From the NCBI RefSeq assembly GCF_000472925.1, contig NZ_AXAS01000018.1, positions 1 to 64,000 on the forward strand: 64,000 bases of DNA. Direction: 5' to 3'. A program made the position numbers and the translations under genes. Origin of the DNA: Bradyrhizobium sp. Ec3.3. Its GTDB lineage: Bacteria > Pseudomonadota > Alphaproteobacteria > Rhizobiales > Xanthobacteraceae. The notes beneath the pieces are model-generated. The model did not search any database, had not been told where the DNA came from, and saw only the letters and a list, made by a program, of their open reading frames with translations. Of the stretch, positions 44,029 to 52,742 are shown piece after piece. Position 1 is the first letter of the stretch; each line of letters begins with the position of its first letter.

Positions 44029-45774
44029 CTACCGCCGGTATCCACCCGCCCGTGAATAGCCCTGCCGGTTCTGCTGCATCGGGCGGCTGGCGATGCTGAC
44101 GCGCGCTTCGCTGGCCGCGGGGGTTGCGAGCTTCAGCTCTTCCAGGAAGACCGGCCGGGCGAAATAATAGCCCTGCGCATAGCGGATCTTGGTCGCGGCC
44201 TGGAGATAGGCCAGCTCCTCATAGGATTCGAGGCCTTCGGCGATGACCGTCATGCCCAGCGCTTCGCTCAAGGATTCGATCGCGCGCAAGATGCCCTGGC
44301 TGCGCGGGCGCTTATGGATGTCGGTGATGAAGGAACGGTCGATCTTGATTTCGTCGGCCGTGATGTCGGCGAGCGCCGAGAGCGAGGAAAAGCCGATGCC
44401 GAAATCGTCGATGGAGATACCGACGCCGAGCTTGCGGAACATCGGCAGGATTTCGGACTGAAAAAGATTCGTGGCGACGAAGGCATCTTCCGTCACTTCG
44501 ATCATGAAGCGTTTCGGGAAGCCGGTCTCGTCGAGCGCTTGCGCAAAAGAGCGCATGAACTCGGGATTGCCGGCCTGCTTGGCGGCGACGTTGATGCTGA
44601 TGCTCGCTTCGGCGCCAAAGGTGTCGTTGATCAGGTCGATCGACCTCACGATCTCGGCCAGCACGAGATGGGTGAGCTCGTCGATGAGCCCGAGCTCGAC
44701 CGCGAGGTTGATGAACGAGCCCGGTGCCTGGATCACGCCCTCATCGTCGCGCAGGCGCACCAAGGCCTCGATGCCCTTCACGGCCTGGGTCCTGATGTCG
44801 ACCTTGGACTGGAACGCGCAGCAGAAACGCTTCTCGAGGATGGCGAGCCGCAGCGACTGCTCGATCTTCATGCGCGCGAGCGCCTCGCGCTCCATGCCGG
44901 AGTCGAAGAACGCAGCAGAACCCTTGCCCTGGTTCTTGATGCGGTACATCGCGATGTCGGCGTTCTGGCGCAGCACCTCGAAGGAGCGGCCGTGATCGGG
45001 ATAGAGGCTGACGCCGACCGAGGTGGAAGCGAAGATCTCGGAGGAGTCGATGAAGAAGGGCGCGGTCAGGCGCTTCAGCGTCGCCTGGATGAATTCGGCG
45101 ACCTCCTCTTCGCTCTTGATCGGCGAGAGCAGCAGCAGGAATTCGTCGCCCGAGATCCGCGACAGCATGTCGGTCTCGCGCAGGTCGCGGCCGAGCCGCT
45201 TCGATAGCTCGACCAGCAGCGCATCGCCGACCGAATGGCCGTAATAATCGTTGATGTGCTTGAAATTGTCGACGTCGAGAAAGGCGAGTGCAAAACGCTC
45301 GCCGTTGCGCTCGCGCCCCAAAATGCTGTTGACGCTATGCTCGATCACGCGCCGGGAGGGCAGGCCGGTGAGCTCGTCGAAATAGGCCGAGCGAAACAGC
45401 TGGTCCTCGAAATTCTTCTGCTCGGTGATGTCGGAGGAGGCGGAGATGAGGAGATCGCGGCCGGCAAGGCGGATCGGGCGATGGGTGGTGAGCAGGACCT
45501 GGCGCGCAGTGCCGTCGTGGAGGGATTCCTCGGCCACCACGGGCTGGCCTGCCCGCATCGCCTGTTGGCAGGCTTCGTGGCGCTGCGCCAGGTCCGGCGC
45601 CGGCCGGCTGCCATCCATGCCGAGATGGCGGGCAGCGGCATCGTTAACCAGAATGAGGTCGCCGCGCGCATCCTGCACGGTCACGCCGGCAGGCAGCATT
45701 CTAACGATTTCCTTGAGAAATCCGAGCTCGGCATCAGTCGCGCCGGAGTATTTGCTGTCGTTCATAGAATTCAT
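44029..45774 (-). CDS. PAS-GGDEF-EAL protein with SGDEF motif
   Basis: The product has 581 residues, without a membrane segment. A PAS domain covers about residues 20-115 (GVTVQDARGDLILVNDAAAR). The GGDEF domain reads RISGDEFLLL, so the first Gly of GGDEF is Ser, which may lower cyclase activity. The EAL domain keeps GIEALVRLRDDEG and DDFGIGFSSLSALADI, so phosphodiesterase activity is likely. Starts at 45774 and 45765 are both possible; neither has a strong ribosome site. It is probably a soluble cyclic di-GMP regulator, transcribed alone. Confidence 0.88.
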   Translation of the reverse strand: MNSMNDSKYSGATDAELGFLKEIVRMLPAGVTVQDARGDLILVNDAAARHLGMDGSRPAPDLAQRHEACQQAMRAGQPVVAEESLHDGTARQVLLTTHRPIRLAGRDLLISASSDITEQKNFEDQLFRSAYFDELTGLPSRRVIEHSVNSILGRERNGERFALAFLDVDNFKHINDYYGHSVGDALLVELSKRLGRDLRETDMLSRISGDEFLLLLSPIKSEEEVAEFIQATLKRLTAPFFIDSSEIFASTSVGVSLYPDHGRSFEVLRQNADIAMYRIKNQGKGSAAFFDSGMEREALARMKIEQSLRLAILEKRFCCAFQSKVDIRTQAVKGIEALVRLRDDEGVIQAPGSFINLAVELGLIDELTHLVLAEIVRSIDLINDTFGAEASISINVAAKQAGNPEFMRSFAQALDETGFPKRFMIEVTEDAFVATNLFQSEILPMFRKLGVGISIDDFGIGFSSLSALADITADEIKIDRSFITDIHKRPRSQGILRAIESLSEALGMTVIAEGLESYEELAYLQAATKIRYAQGYYFARPVFLEELKLATPAASEARVSIASRPMQQNRQGYSRAGGYRR

Positions 45775-45986
45775 GAATCTTGTTGTTCAGGCGCGCCTTT
45801 GTAATGGTGCGATCTTGCCGAAGTCCCTCTTAGGTTTGGTTAAGGGATACACAGAAATTCGGGAATGGTTCGCCGCAACTTGTCGCGCCGGCGCGAGCGG
45901 CGCCGATCGTCATTAACAGAGCGTCAACGCCACTTGCGAAACTGCGGGGGATGCGCGCAGCTCGCTTTCGCTCTGCCGTCAAAGTG

Positions 45987-46949
45987 TCAGGATTTGGGAA
46001 TGCGACATTGCATGATGCAATGAACGCCGCTCTTCAGGTATGAGATCTCGGTCTTGCCGTCGAAGGCGACGAGCGCCGATTTCAACAATTTGGTGCCGAA
46101 GCCAGGCGCCGAGACCTTGTCGACGCTGGGTCCTTCGGTTTCGTCCCAGGTGATGGTGAGGCGGTCGTCGGAGACGGTCCACGACACCATCAGCAGGCCG
46201 CGCAAGGCGGAGAAGGCGCCGTATTTGCTCGCGTTGGTGGCGAGCTCGTGAAACATCAGTGACAGCGTGACCGCGAGCTTCGCCGGCAGGAAGAGCCGCT
46301 CGCCGTTCAGCGTGAAGCGGACATGGCCGTAAGGACCGAGCTCGGAGATCAGGAGGTCGCGGATGTCGCAGCCGGAATTGTCGACCCGCGCGATCAGATC
46401 GTCGGTTGCCGCCAGCGACCGCAGCCGCGGATCGATGCGGGCCCAGACCTGCGGCTGGTCATGCAGCACCTGATGCAGCACCGCATGTACGGTCGAGAGC
46501 TTGTTCTTGAGCCGGTGCTGCAATTCATCGACCAGGAGCTTGCGATACTCCTCTTCCTCGATCAGGCGCTTGGAGATCCGCCGCTGCTCGATCAGGAGCG
46601 AGCGGTAGTGCTCGACGCCCCAGATCGTGAGCGCGGTGACGGCCCAGTACAGCACGAGCAGGACGAAGCGCGCGGTGTCGGCATGGGCGTCGCCGAAATT
46701 CAGGCTGACGCCGAGCACGCCGCCGATCAGTGCCGTGATGACGCCGATGCGCAGGCCGCCGAATGCAGCGGCAAAGAACACGGCCGGAAAATACGGTGTG
46801 AAGAAGATGTCCGGCCGTACCTGGGCGAGGCCCCAGCGCACCAGCGTCGCGAGCACGAGACAGATCGTCGCAAAGCCGACGCTGAGCGCCAGCGAAGGCG
46901 GCGAGATGCCGAGCCAGCCCTTCCGGAATTCGTCGACCAGTTTCACCAT
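45987..46949 (-). CDS. Membrane sensor histidine kinase, HWE/HisKA_2 type
   Basis: The product has 320 residues from the ATG at 46949, MVKLVDEFRKGWLGISPPSL; the frame is open to 47021. Four hydrophobic stretches in residues 20-125 form a DUF4118-like sensor region (DIFFTPYFPAVFFAAAFGGL). The kinase core has the H-box DELQHRLKNKLSTVHAVLHQ and an ATP-binding part with SLMFHELATNASKYGAFSAL and PGFGTKLLKSAL, the order typical of HisKA_2/HWE kinases. In alphaproteobacteria such kinases often feed the general stress response (PhyR). No response regulator is adjacent, so the partner is unknown. Confidence 0.85.
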   Translation of the reverse strand: MVKLVDEFRKGWLGISPPSLALSVGFATICLVLATLVRWGLAQVRPDIFFTPYFPAVFFAAAFGGLRIGVITALIGGVLGVSLNFGDAHADTARFVLLVLYWAVTALTIWGVEHYRSLLIEQRRISKRLIEEEEYRKLLVDELQHRLKNKLSTVHAVLHQVLHDQPQVWARIDPRLRSLAATDDLIARVDNSGCDIRDLLISELGPYGHVRFTLNGERLFLPAKLAVTLSLMFHELATNASKYGAFSALRGLLMVSWTVSDDRLTITWDETEGPSVDKVSAPGFGTKLLKSALVAFDGKTEISYLKSGVHCIMQCRIPKS

Positions 46950-47240
46950 CTGCCGTTTAACCGCGAAGCGAGCTCGATAGGCGGGCTGCAAATGAAGGCG
47001 ATGCACAGGCCGTCTGCGCAAGCATAGCTTGCCTCGGCATTGGCGGGCGCGGATATTGACCGTTGGAACGACAGCGCCGCACGGTGCCGGTCTATTGGCC
47101 TCAAATCATTCGAAAACAGGAACATCCCACGGGCAGGCTGGAGCGACCAGTGGGAGTCTTTATCGTCGAAGATGCCAAAATTGTGATCGATGGATGGCTA
47201 TACCGGAAGGCGAGGTGGCCAGACCACAGCGAAGAATCCG
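46950..47240. other. Intergenic stretch upstream of the kinase gene
   Basis: No supported gene. An open frame crossing the region includes VGVFIVEDAKIVIDGWLYRK but lacks a good start and runs into the repeat and the P450 gene on the other strand. A small unannotated RNA or gene cannot be excluded. Confidence 0.4.
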
Positions 47241-47326
47241 TGAGGTGGGCAAAGCGAAGCGTGCCCACCAATTCTCCATCCGCGAAAAGTGGTGGGCACG
47301 GCGCTCCGCGCCTTTGCCCACCCTGC
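47241..47326. repeat. Palindromic intergenic repeat (GGTGGGC...GCCCACC type)
   Basis: GAGGTGGGCAAAGCGAAGCG at the left and GCCTTTGCCCACC at the right are complementary, with a second hairpin between. Related copy at 14020-14109. It lies just downstream of the P450 stop. Confidence 0.7.
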
Positions 47327-47330
47327 GATC

Positions 47331-48707
47331 TCACACCGCCTTCACGTTCACCCGCAATCCGTCGCGCGGCTTGGGGATCGGCCACATCTGCCAGTCCGGC
47401 TTGTAGCCGGGCTCCAGCGATACCTCGAGATTCTGCAAGAAGTGCCGCGCAAAGCATTTCGCCTGCATGTAGGCGAAGTGCAGGCCGAGGCACATATGCG
47501 CGCCGCCGCCAAACGGGATCCAGGCGAAGCGGTGGCGGTTGCGCTGCGCCTCCTCGGTGAAGCGCTTGGGATCGAAACGGTCCGGCTCCGGCCAGATGTC
47601 CTTCATGTGATGGGTGTAGAGCGGATTGACGCCGACCGCCGTGCCGGCCGGAATCGTAAACCCCTTGAATGTGAAGTCGCGCATCGCACGGCGCGGCATC
47701 GACGGCACCGGCGGCTTGATCCGCAGCGCCTCCTTGAATGCCATCTCCGACAGCGGCATCTTTTCGAGATCGTCAAAGCTCGTCGGCGAATCGGCCGAAA
47801 GTTTTAGCGCCGCAACCTCGTCGCGCAGCCTGCCTTGCCAGTCCGGATGGGCCGCGAGCTCGCCGATGAACGACGTCAGCGACGAGGTCAGCGTGTCGTG
47901 CGCGGCCATCATCAAGAAGCTCATATGGTCGATGATGTCCTGCTCGGAGAGCAGCGCGCCGTCCTCATGGGTGGCGTGGCAGAGTTGCGAGAACAGGTCC
48001 TCGCCGCCTTGCTTAGCGCGGCGCAGCGGAATCTGCTCCCTGAAATAGGCGACGATGCGCTTGCGGCCGTTGACGCCGCGCGCCATCTGCGTGCCCGGGA
48101 GCGGACGACGGATCGGGGTGACGGCGGCCGCCACCATGTCGACGAAGGCGCGATTGATCTCGGCGACCTCCGGCCCGATATCGGCGCCGAGGAAAGACGT
48201 CGCGGCGAGATCGAGCGTAAGTTGCTTCATCGCCGGATAAAGCTGCATCACGCCCGGTTTTGCCTTCCACTGTGCGACGCGCGCCGCGATGCCCTTGTCG
48301 AGATCGGCGAGATAGGACTTCATCGGCCCGGACTTGAAGGCGACCGACAGCGCCTTGCGGTGCAGGCGGTGCTCGTCGAAATCGAGAAGCATCAGGCCGC
48401 GCGGAAACAACAGGCCGAGCACCTTGTTCCAGCCATGGGTCGAGGAGAACAGCTTTTGCTGGTCGAACAGCACAAGCTCGTTCGCTTCGGGCCCGAGCAG
48501 CACGACGTTGGTCTCGCCGAAAATGTGGGTGCGATAGACCGGGCCGTATTTTGCGCCGGCCGCCTCGATGTGGCCCTTGGGATCGGCCAACACCTGGAAC
48601 GTCTTGCCGATGATCGGCCAGCCCTCGTCGCCCGGAATGTGCGTGAGCTCGTTGCGCTTCGGTGCGGTCCAGCTGATCGCAGGCGAGGCCACACTCTGCA
48701 TCGACAT
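47331..48707 (-). CDS. Cytochrome P450
   Basis: The product has 458 residues from the ATG at 48707 with GGGAG eight bases upstream. The heme loop WIPFGGGAHMCLGLHFA carries the axial Cys; the I-helix reads MMAAHDTLTSSLT (A-x-H-D-T form of A/G-G-x-D-T); the K-helix E-x2-R is in MAFKEALRIKPP, and PERFDP-like text is PDRFDPKRF. No N-terminal membrane anchor, so a soluble bacterial P450, close to the CYP120/CYP26-like length class. Its substrate is unknown. It follows the flavin-dependent monooxygenase gene by 127 bp on the same strand, suggesting a joint oxidative role. Confidence 0.92.
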   Translation of the reverse strand: MSMQSVASPAISWTAPKRNELTHIPGDEGWPIIGKTFQVLADPKGHIEAAGAKYGPVYRTHIFGETNVVLLGPEANELVLFDQQKLFSSTHGWNKVLGLLFPRGLMLLDFDEHRLHRKALSVAFKSGPMKSYLADLDKGIAARVAQWKAKPGVMQLYPAMKQLTLDLAATSFLGADIGPEVAEINRAFVDMVAAAVTPIRRPLPGTQMARGVNGRKRIVAYFREQIPLRRAKQGGEDLFSQLCHATHEDGALLSEQDIIDHMSFLMMAAHDTLTSSLTSFIGELAAHPDWQGRLRDEVAALKLSADSPTSFDDLEKMPLSEMAFKEALRIKPPVPSMPRRAMRDFTFKGFTIPAGTAVGVNPLYTHHMKDIWPEPDRFDPKRFTEEAQRNRHRFAWIPFGGGAHMCLGLHFAYMQAKCFARHFLQNLEVSLEPGYKPDWQMWPIPKPRDGLRVNVKAV

Positions 48708-48834
48708 GGCGTTGGCTCCCGGTTGTTGACCGAACCGGATCGCGCGACCACGACCCGGCTGACGTCGACAGCATAGCACAGTTGGCGCGGAAATGATGTG
48801 ACGGCATTCCCAGGCGAATGTCGCGATGCAGACC

Positions 48835-50076
48835 CTAGGCCTGCCGTTTCGCAGCTTCCTTCTGTAAATCCGGTGCGTTGACGGCGGGTATCGCGACGCG
48901 GCCGGGGCCGGTCTGCTTCAAGGCCTCGGCGGCCTTCTCGTTCTCCATGATCTTGGCCATCACCGCCTGTCCCGCCCGCTCGAAGATCGCGCGGTTCTCG
49001 ATCACGAATTTTTGCGACCTGCGAAGCCCGTCGATATAGCCGTTGATCTCGGGCACCACATAGCACGCGACCATGTCCCAGCTCCGGCGCGTGGCTTCCG
49101 GATTGGCCCAGTCGTGCACGAAGCCGATGATGGCGCCGACACCGCCGGATACCTCCATCACGTTCTTGATGGTTTTGACGAGATCATCGGGCGTGCCGAT
49201 GGTGGAGGCCGCGCCATCGACGAAGGCGGTCTTGTCCACGGCCTCGTCGGGCGAGGAGAACGCTGTGAGGCCCGGCCGCTGCAGCGTGCCGACATTATAT
49301 TCGTTGTGCCAGCGCATCAGCCCGGCGCCGGCCTCGCGGCGCGCCTGCTCGCGGGTCTCGGCGATGTGCCAGGTGAGCAGCACACGCCAGTCGGCGCGGT
49401 TGACCGTGGTGCCGTGCTTCCTGGCTGCATCCTCGGCAAATTCCCATTGTTGCCGCAGCGACATCAGGCCCTGCGTCGTCATCGAGCCCAGCGAGATGAT
49501 GCCGATGCCGTATTTTCCGGCGAGCGTCATGCCCGACGGCGAGATCTGCGAGGCCACCACGAACGGCATCTCCTCCTGCAGGGGCAGCAGCTGAAGCGCG
49601 GCGTCGTTCATGGTGAACCAGTCGCTCTTGGCGGTGACGCGCTCGCCGTTGAAGAGGCGGCGGATGATCGCGATCGCCTCGTCCTGGCGGTCGCGCTGCG
49701 TCATCGGGTCGATGCCGAGCGTATGCGCGTCGGAGGCGAGCGCGCCCGGACCGGAGCCGAAGATCGCGCGTCCGCCGGTCATGTGGTCGAGCTGCACCAT
49801 GCGCTGGGCGACGTTGAACGGATGGTGATAGGGCAGTGACACGACGCCGGTGCCGAGCTTGATGCGCTTGGTGCGCTCGCCGGCCGCGGCCAAGAACATC
49901 TCGGGCGAAGCGATCATCTCCCAGCCGGAGGAATGATGCTCGCCGCACCAGAACTCGTCATAGCCGAGGCTATCCAGCTGCTCGACCAGGTCGAGATCGC
50001 GCCGGAACTGGAGCATCGGATGCTCCCCGATCGGGTGATGCGGGGCAAGAAAGGCTCCGAATTTCAGGCGCGCCAT
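48835..50076 (-). CDS. LLM-class flavin-dependent monooxygenase (limonene monooxygenase-like)
   Basis: The product has 413 residues from the ATG at 50076 with GGAGAGAAACCC upstream; the frame is open to 50142. The luciferase-like start ARLKFGAFLAPHHPIGEHPM, then EFWCGEHHSSGWEMIASPEM and GSGPGALASDAHTLGIDPMT match the group containing limonene 1,2-monooxygenase and alkanal monooxygenases. It uses FMNH2 from a separate reductase, not seen nearby. The P450 gene lies downstream, so both may act on a hydrophobic substrate such as a terpene. That is inference. Confidence 0.88.
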   Translation of the reverse strand: MARLKFGAFLAPHHPIGEHPMLQFRRDLDLVEQLDSLGYDEFWCGEHHSSGWEMIASPEMFLAAAGERTKRIKLGTGVVSLPYHHPFNVAQRMVQLDHMTGGRAIFGSGPGALASDAHTLGIDPMTQRDRQDEAIAIIRRLFNGERVTAKSDWFTMNDAALQLLPLQEEMPFVVASQISPSGMTLAGKYGIGIISLGSMTTQGLMSLRQQWEFAEDAARKHGTTVNRADWRVLLTWHIAETREQARREAGAGLMRWHNEYNVGTLQRPGLTAFSSPDEAVDKTAFVDGAASTIGTPDDLVKTIKNVMEVSGGVGAIIGFVHDWANPEATRRSWDMVACYVVPEINGYIDGLRRSQKFVIENRAIFERAGQAVMAKIMENEKAAEALKQTGPGRVAIPAVNAPDLQKEAAKRQA

Positions 50077-50622
50077 GGGTTTCTCTCCGGCTTGTTGTTG
50101 CAGGCTTTCGGTCAACCTACGGCTCGGCCCGAGCCGACGCAATCCTTCGAGGCCGCGCAGACGTCATGGTTGTCGCGCAAATGAGCGCTGCTTGCCGGCA
50201 GCCGGAATTTTGCGCCAGCCGTCGCTCCGATCTCACGGCGTGTTCAGCGTGCGTATCACGCGAAAGCTGTGGCATCGCCTTCGAGCCACGGCGCGCCGTC
50301 GGTCGGGGTGCTTGGTCGCGCGCCGAAAAGATCGCGTTCATGTTGCGATCGGCGCAGTCTTCTTCGCGAGCGAATCGTTGCAATCGGCGCGCGCAGCATT
50401 TCTCGTCGCACTCGCCTCGTTTGCGACGTTAATCGTGATCTGCGTCGCATTTCTGACATGGATGCGCCGCGTGTCCGCATGAACTCTAGGCAACATTGTC
50501 GATTGCGCTGTCGAATTGCCCGTTAATTCACGGGGATTGACGACACACAGACTTTTTATTTTGCGACGCAGCAACTATCTGTTTTGGGGTGACGTTGGAA
50601 GTCGCCCCATCAGGAGCTGTCG
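50077..50622. other. Promoter region and possible small gene
   Basis: This gap between the divergent monooxygenase and esterase genes is unusually long. It contains one possible small frame (50249-50482) listed separately. The last 100 bases are AT-richer and probably carry the esterase promoter. Confidence 0.45.
50249..50482 (+). CDS. Possible small membrane protein
   Basis: A GTG at 50249 opens 77 residues: VRITRKLWHRLRATARRRSG, then a Ser/Ala-rich part and one membrane helix (FLVALASFATLIVICVAFLT) ending WMRRVSA. The basic N-terminus and single C-terminal helix are plausible for a small membrane protein. The ribosome site is weak and no family is recognised, so this could be a chance frame. 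Confidence 0.3.
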   Translation: MRITRKLWHRLRATARRRSGCLVARRKDRVHVAIGAVFFASESLQSARAAFLVALASFATLIVICVAFLTWMRRVSA

Positions 50623-51819
50623 GTGTCGTTAACCAGGAATGTCGATCTGTTAAGACGTCTGCCAAAGCTGGACGGTCTGCGCTTTGCCGAAAACTTGCGC
50701 GGCGCGGGCCAGCACAGTCCGCTGACGGAGATCACCGGATTCGGCTCTAATCCCGGAAACCTGCGCATGTTCGCGTACGTGCCGGCGCAATTGCAGCAGG
50801 TGCGCGCGCTCGTCGTCGTGCTGCATGGTTGCGGCCAGTCCGCGGCTGGCTACGATCTCGGCGCGGGATGGTCGACGCTTGCAAAGCATTACGGCTTCGC
50901 GCTGCTGATGCCGGAGCAGCAGCTCGTCAACAACGCCAACGCCTGCTTCAACTGGTTCAATCCGGAAGACACCACGCGCGACAGCGGCGAGGCCTGCTCG
51001 ATCCGCGAGATGATCGCGCACATGGTCACGACGCACGGCATCGATGCGCGCCGCATCTTCATCACCGGCCTATCGGCCGGCGGCGGCATGACCTCGGTGA
51101 TGCTCGCAACCTATCCGGAGGTTTTCGCAGCCGGCGCGGTCATCGCGGGGCTGCCTTATGGCGTGGCGTCGAACCTGCGCCAGGCACTCGATGGCATGTT
51201 TCATTCGCCCGAGCGTCCCGCGCGCGAGCTCGGCGATCTCGTGCGCAAGGCGTCCGACCATCGCGGTCCCTGGCCGAAAATCTCGGTGTGGCACGGCAGT
51301 GCCGATCGCACCGTCAATCCCGGCAATGCCGATGAGATCGTCAAGCAGTGGCTCGACCTGCACGACCTGCCGCTGGCGCCGATGGCGGAGACCGTCGTCG
51401 ACGGCTATCCGCGCCAGGCCTGGTGGAATGCGGACGGCGAGACCATCGTCGAATCCTTCGCCATCACCGATATGGCGCACGGCACCCCGCTCGGCGTCGC
51501 CGACAACGATCATCGCTACGGCGTGGAAGGCGCCTTCCTGATCGAAGCGGGCATCTCCTCGTCGTACCACATCGCAAAATTCTTCGCCCTGACCGACTGG
51601 ATCCGCAGCCCCGCGCCGGAGCAGAAGCCGACCGCGGCGGCAAAGCCGGTGCCGGCCCTGTCGCCCGCGCCGCATCTTGCGAGGTCGATCCGCACCGCCG
51701 TCGCCGAGCCGCATGGAAATGCCAAGCTCAAGGCCAAGCCCAGCAAGAAGGCCAGGCGCGGCCTCGACATCAGCGCCGTCATCACGCGCGCGCTGACGGC
51801 CGCGGGGCTGATGAAGTAG
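50623..51819 (+). CDS. PHB depolymerase-family esterase
   Basis: The product has 398 residues from a GTG at 50623 with AGGAG upstream. The alpha/beta-hydrolase triad is readable: nucleophile ITGLSAGGGMTS, acid in WHGSADRTVNPGNADEIVK, and His in FAITDMAHGTPLG. VVLHGCGQSAAGYDLGAGWS carries the oxyanion region typical of the esterase_phb group (feruloyl esterase, polyhydroxybutyrate depolymerase). A Pro/Ala/Lys-rich tail follows from about residue 330, with a basic stretch LKAKPSKKARRG. No signal peptide is obvious, so the enzyme may be cytoplasmic or use another export path. Confidence 0.88.
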   Translation: MSLTRNVDLLRRLPKLDGLRFAENLRGAGQHSPLTEITGFGSNPGNLRMFAYVPAQLQQVRALVVVLHGCGQSAAGYDLGAGWSTLAKHYGFALLMPEQQLVNNANACFNWFNPEDTTRDSGEACSIREMIAHMVTTHGIDARRIFITGLSAGGGMTSVMLATYPEVFAAGAVIAGLPYGVASNLRQALDGMFHSPERPARELGDLVRKASDHRGPWPKISVWHGSADRTVNPGNADEIVKQWLDLHDLPLAPMAETVVDGYPRQAWWNADGETIVESFAITDMAHGTPLGVADNDHRYGVEGAFLIEAGISSSYHIAKFFALTDWIRSPAPEQKPTAAAKPVPALSPAPHLARSIRTAVAEPHGNAKLKAKPSKKARRGLDISAVITRALTAAGLMK

Positions 51820-51820
51820 A

Positions 51821-52126
51821 TCAGGCTGCGGTGGCGTCGATCACCTCGATCGGCGTCACCGTCACCTCGCCGCCGGCGACCTGTCGCGTCATCTCGGTAT
51901 AGTGCTTGAAGAAGTCGCGCGATTGCAGCGTCTTCTGCGCGGCCTCGTCGGTGACGCTGGCGAGGTGGAAATAGCTGTTGTCGTCGCGGTTCTTCATGCA
52001 GCGATAGCCGATCCGGCCCTTGAGCTCCGGATCCGCGTTGATCGCCTTGATGAAGCGGCCGATCTCCTGGTGCCAGGCTTCCGTCGTGCCGTTCCTGAAC
52101 TGGTACTTGATCATGAAGTGCTTCAT
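51821..52126 (-). CDS. Small monooxygenase-like (ferredoxin-fold) protein
   Basis: The product has 101 residues beginning MKHFMIKYQFRNGTTEAWHQ. It looks like a dimeric alpha/beta barrel protein with strand-helix-strand order: MIKYQFRNG, a helix WHQEIGRFIKAINADPELKG, then SYFHLASVTDEAAQKTLQSR. Similar proteins include antibiotic-biosynthesis monooxygenases and muconolactone isomerase-like folds. It is divergent from the HxlR gene, with a direct repeat between, so it is the likely target of that regulator. Confidence 0.72.
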   Translation of the reverse strand: MKHFMIKYQFRNGTTEAWHQEIGRFIKAINADPELKGRIGYRCMKNRDDNSYFHLASVTDEAAQKTLQSRDFFKHYTEMTRQVAGGEVTVTPIEVIDATAA

Positions 52127-52181
52127 GTGACGCTCCCTTCGTCATGTGCGCCATCATCTGCGCCTTGGGAGCAGTTCTGCA

Positions 52182-52208
52182 AGTATGGACAAAATTGATA
52201 GTATGGAC
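52182..52208. promoter_or_regulatory. Direct repeats, probable HxlR binding sites
   Basis: AGTATGGAC occurs at 52182-52190 and 52200-52208, 18 bases apart. On the minus strand CATACT in each copy resembles a -10 box of the divergent monooxygenase gene. Confidence 0.55.
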
Positions 52209-52261
52209 TTTTTCCGCATCCCTCCTATCCTCAATCCCCGCGATGCGATGGAGGTGACGAG

Positions 52262-52633
52262 ATGGCGAAAGCGAGATCGGCCTTAAGGAGCTGCCCGGTC
52301 GCAGCCTTCCAGAAGATGATCGCAGGCAAGTACAAGCTCAGGATCGTCTGGGACCTGAAGGACGGCCCGCGCCGCTATGGCGAGATCAGGAGCGGCCTGC
52401 TGCGAGGTGCCGTGGGCAGCGCCGAGATCACCCCGCGCGTGCTCAGCCGCGAATTGAAGGCGCTCACCGAGAGCGGGCTGATCGACCGCCGGGATTTCGG
52501 CGTGGTGCCGCCGAAGGTCGAATACCGCCTGACCCGCAAGGGCAAGAGCTTCGTGCCCGTGATTGCCGCAATCCGCGACTGGGGCGAGCGGAATTTGAGC
52601 GAGCCGGCGGCGCTCGCGGATGCAGCCGAATAA
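52262..52633 (+). CDS. HxlR-family winged-helix regulator
   Basis: The product has 123 residues beginning MAKARSALRSCPVAAFQKMI. The HxlR plan is clear: GKYKLRIVWDLKDGPRRYGE, then EITPRVLSRELKALTESGLI as recognition helix and RDFGVVPPKVEYRLTRKGKS as wing. HxlR proteins sense aldehydes, quinones or redox state, often through an N-terminal Cys; here Cys11 stands at the usual place (SCPVAAF). It is divergent from the small monooxygenase gene and probably controls it through the direct repeats in the gap. Confidence 0.9.
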   Translation: MAKARSALRSCPVAAFQKMIAGKYKLRIVWDLKDGPRRYGEIRSGLLRGAVGSAEITPRVLSRELKALTESGLIDRRDFGVVPPKVEYRLTRKGKSFVPVIAAIRDWGERNLSEPAALADAAE

Positions 52634-52682
52634 AGCTTGGAGCGTGATGGATTTGGTCGAATCGGTGCGAGCCGCGGATTCG

Positions 52683-52713
52683 GTTCACCTCTCCCCGCTG
52701 GGGAGAGGTGAAC
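52683..52713. terminator. Bidirectional hairpin between convergent genes
   Basis: GTTCACCTCTCCCC and GGGGAGAGGTGAAC form perfect 14-bp arms with a GCT loop, between the HxlR gene and the convergent MBL gene. It could also be a copy of a repeat. Confidence 0.6.
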
Positions 52714-52742
52714 GACCGCTTCGTAGTTTAGCTCATCATGCT

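Noticed and set aside
47063-47560. Frame with VGVFIVEDAKIVIDGWLYRK
   Set aside because: It has no good start, crosses a repeat and ends antisense to the P450 gene.
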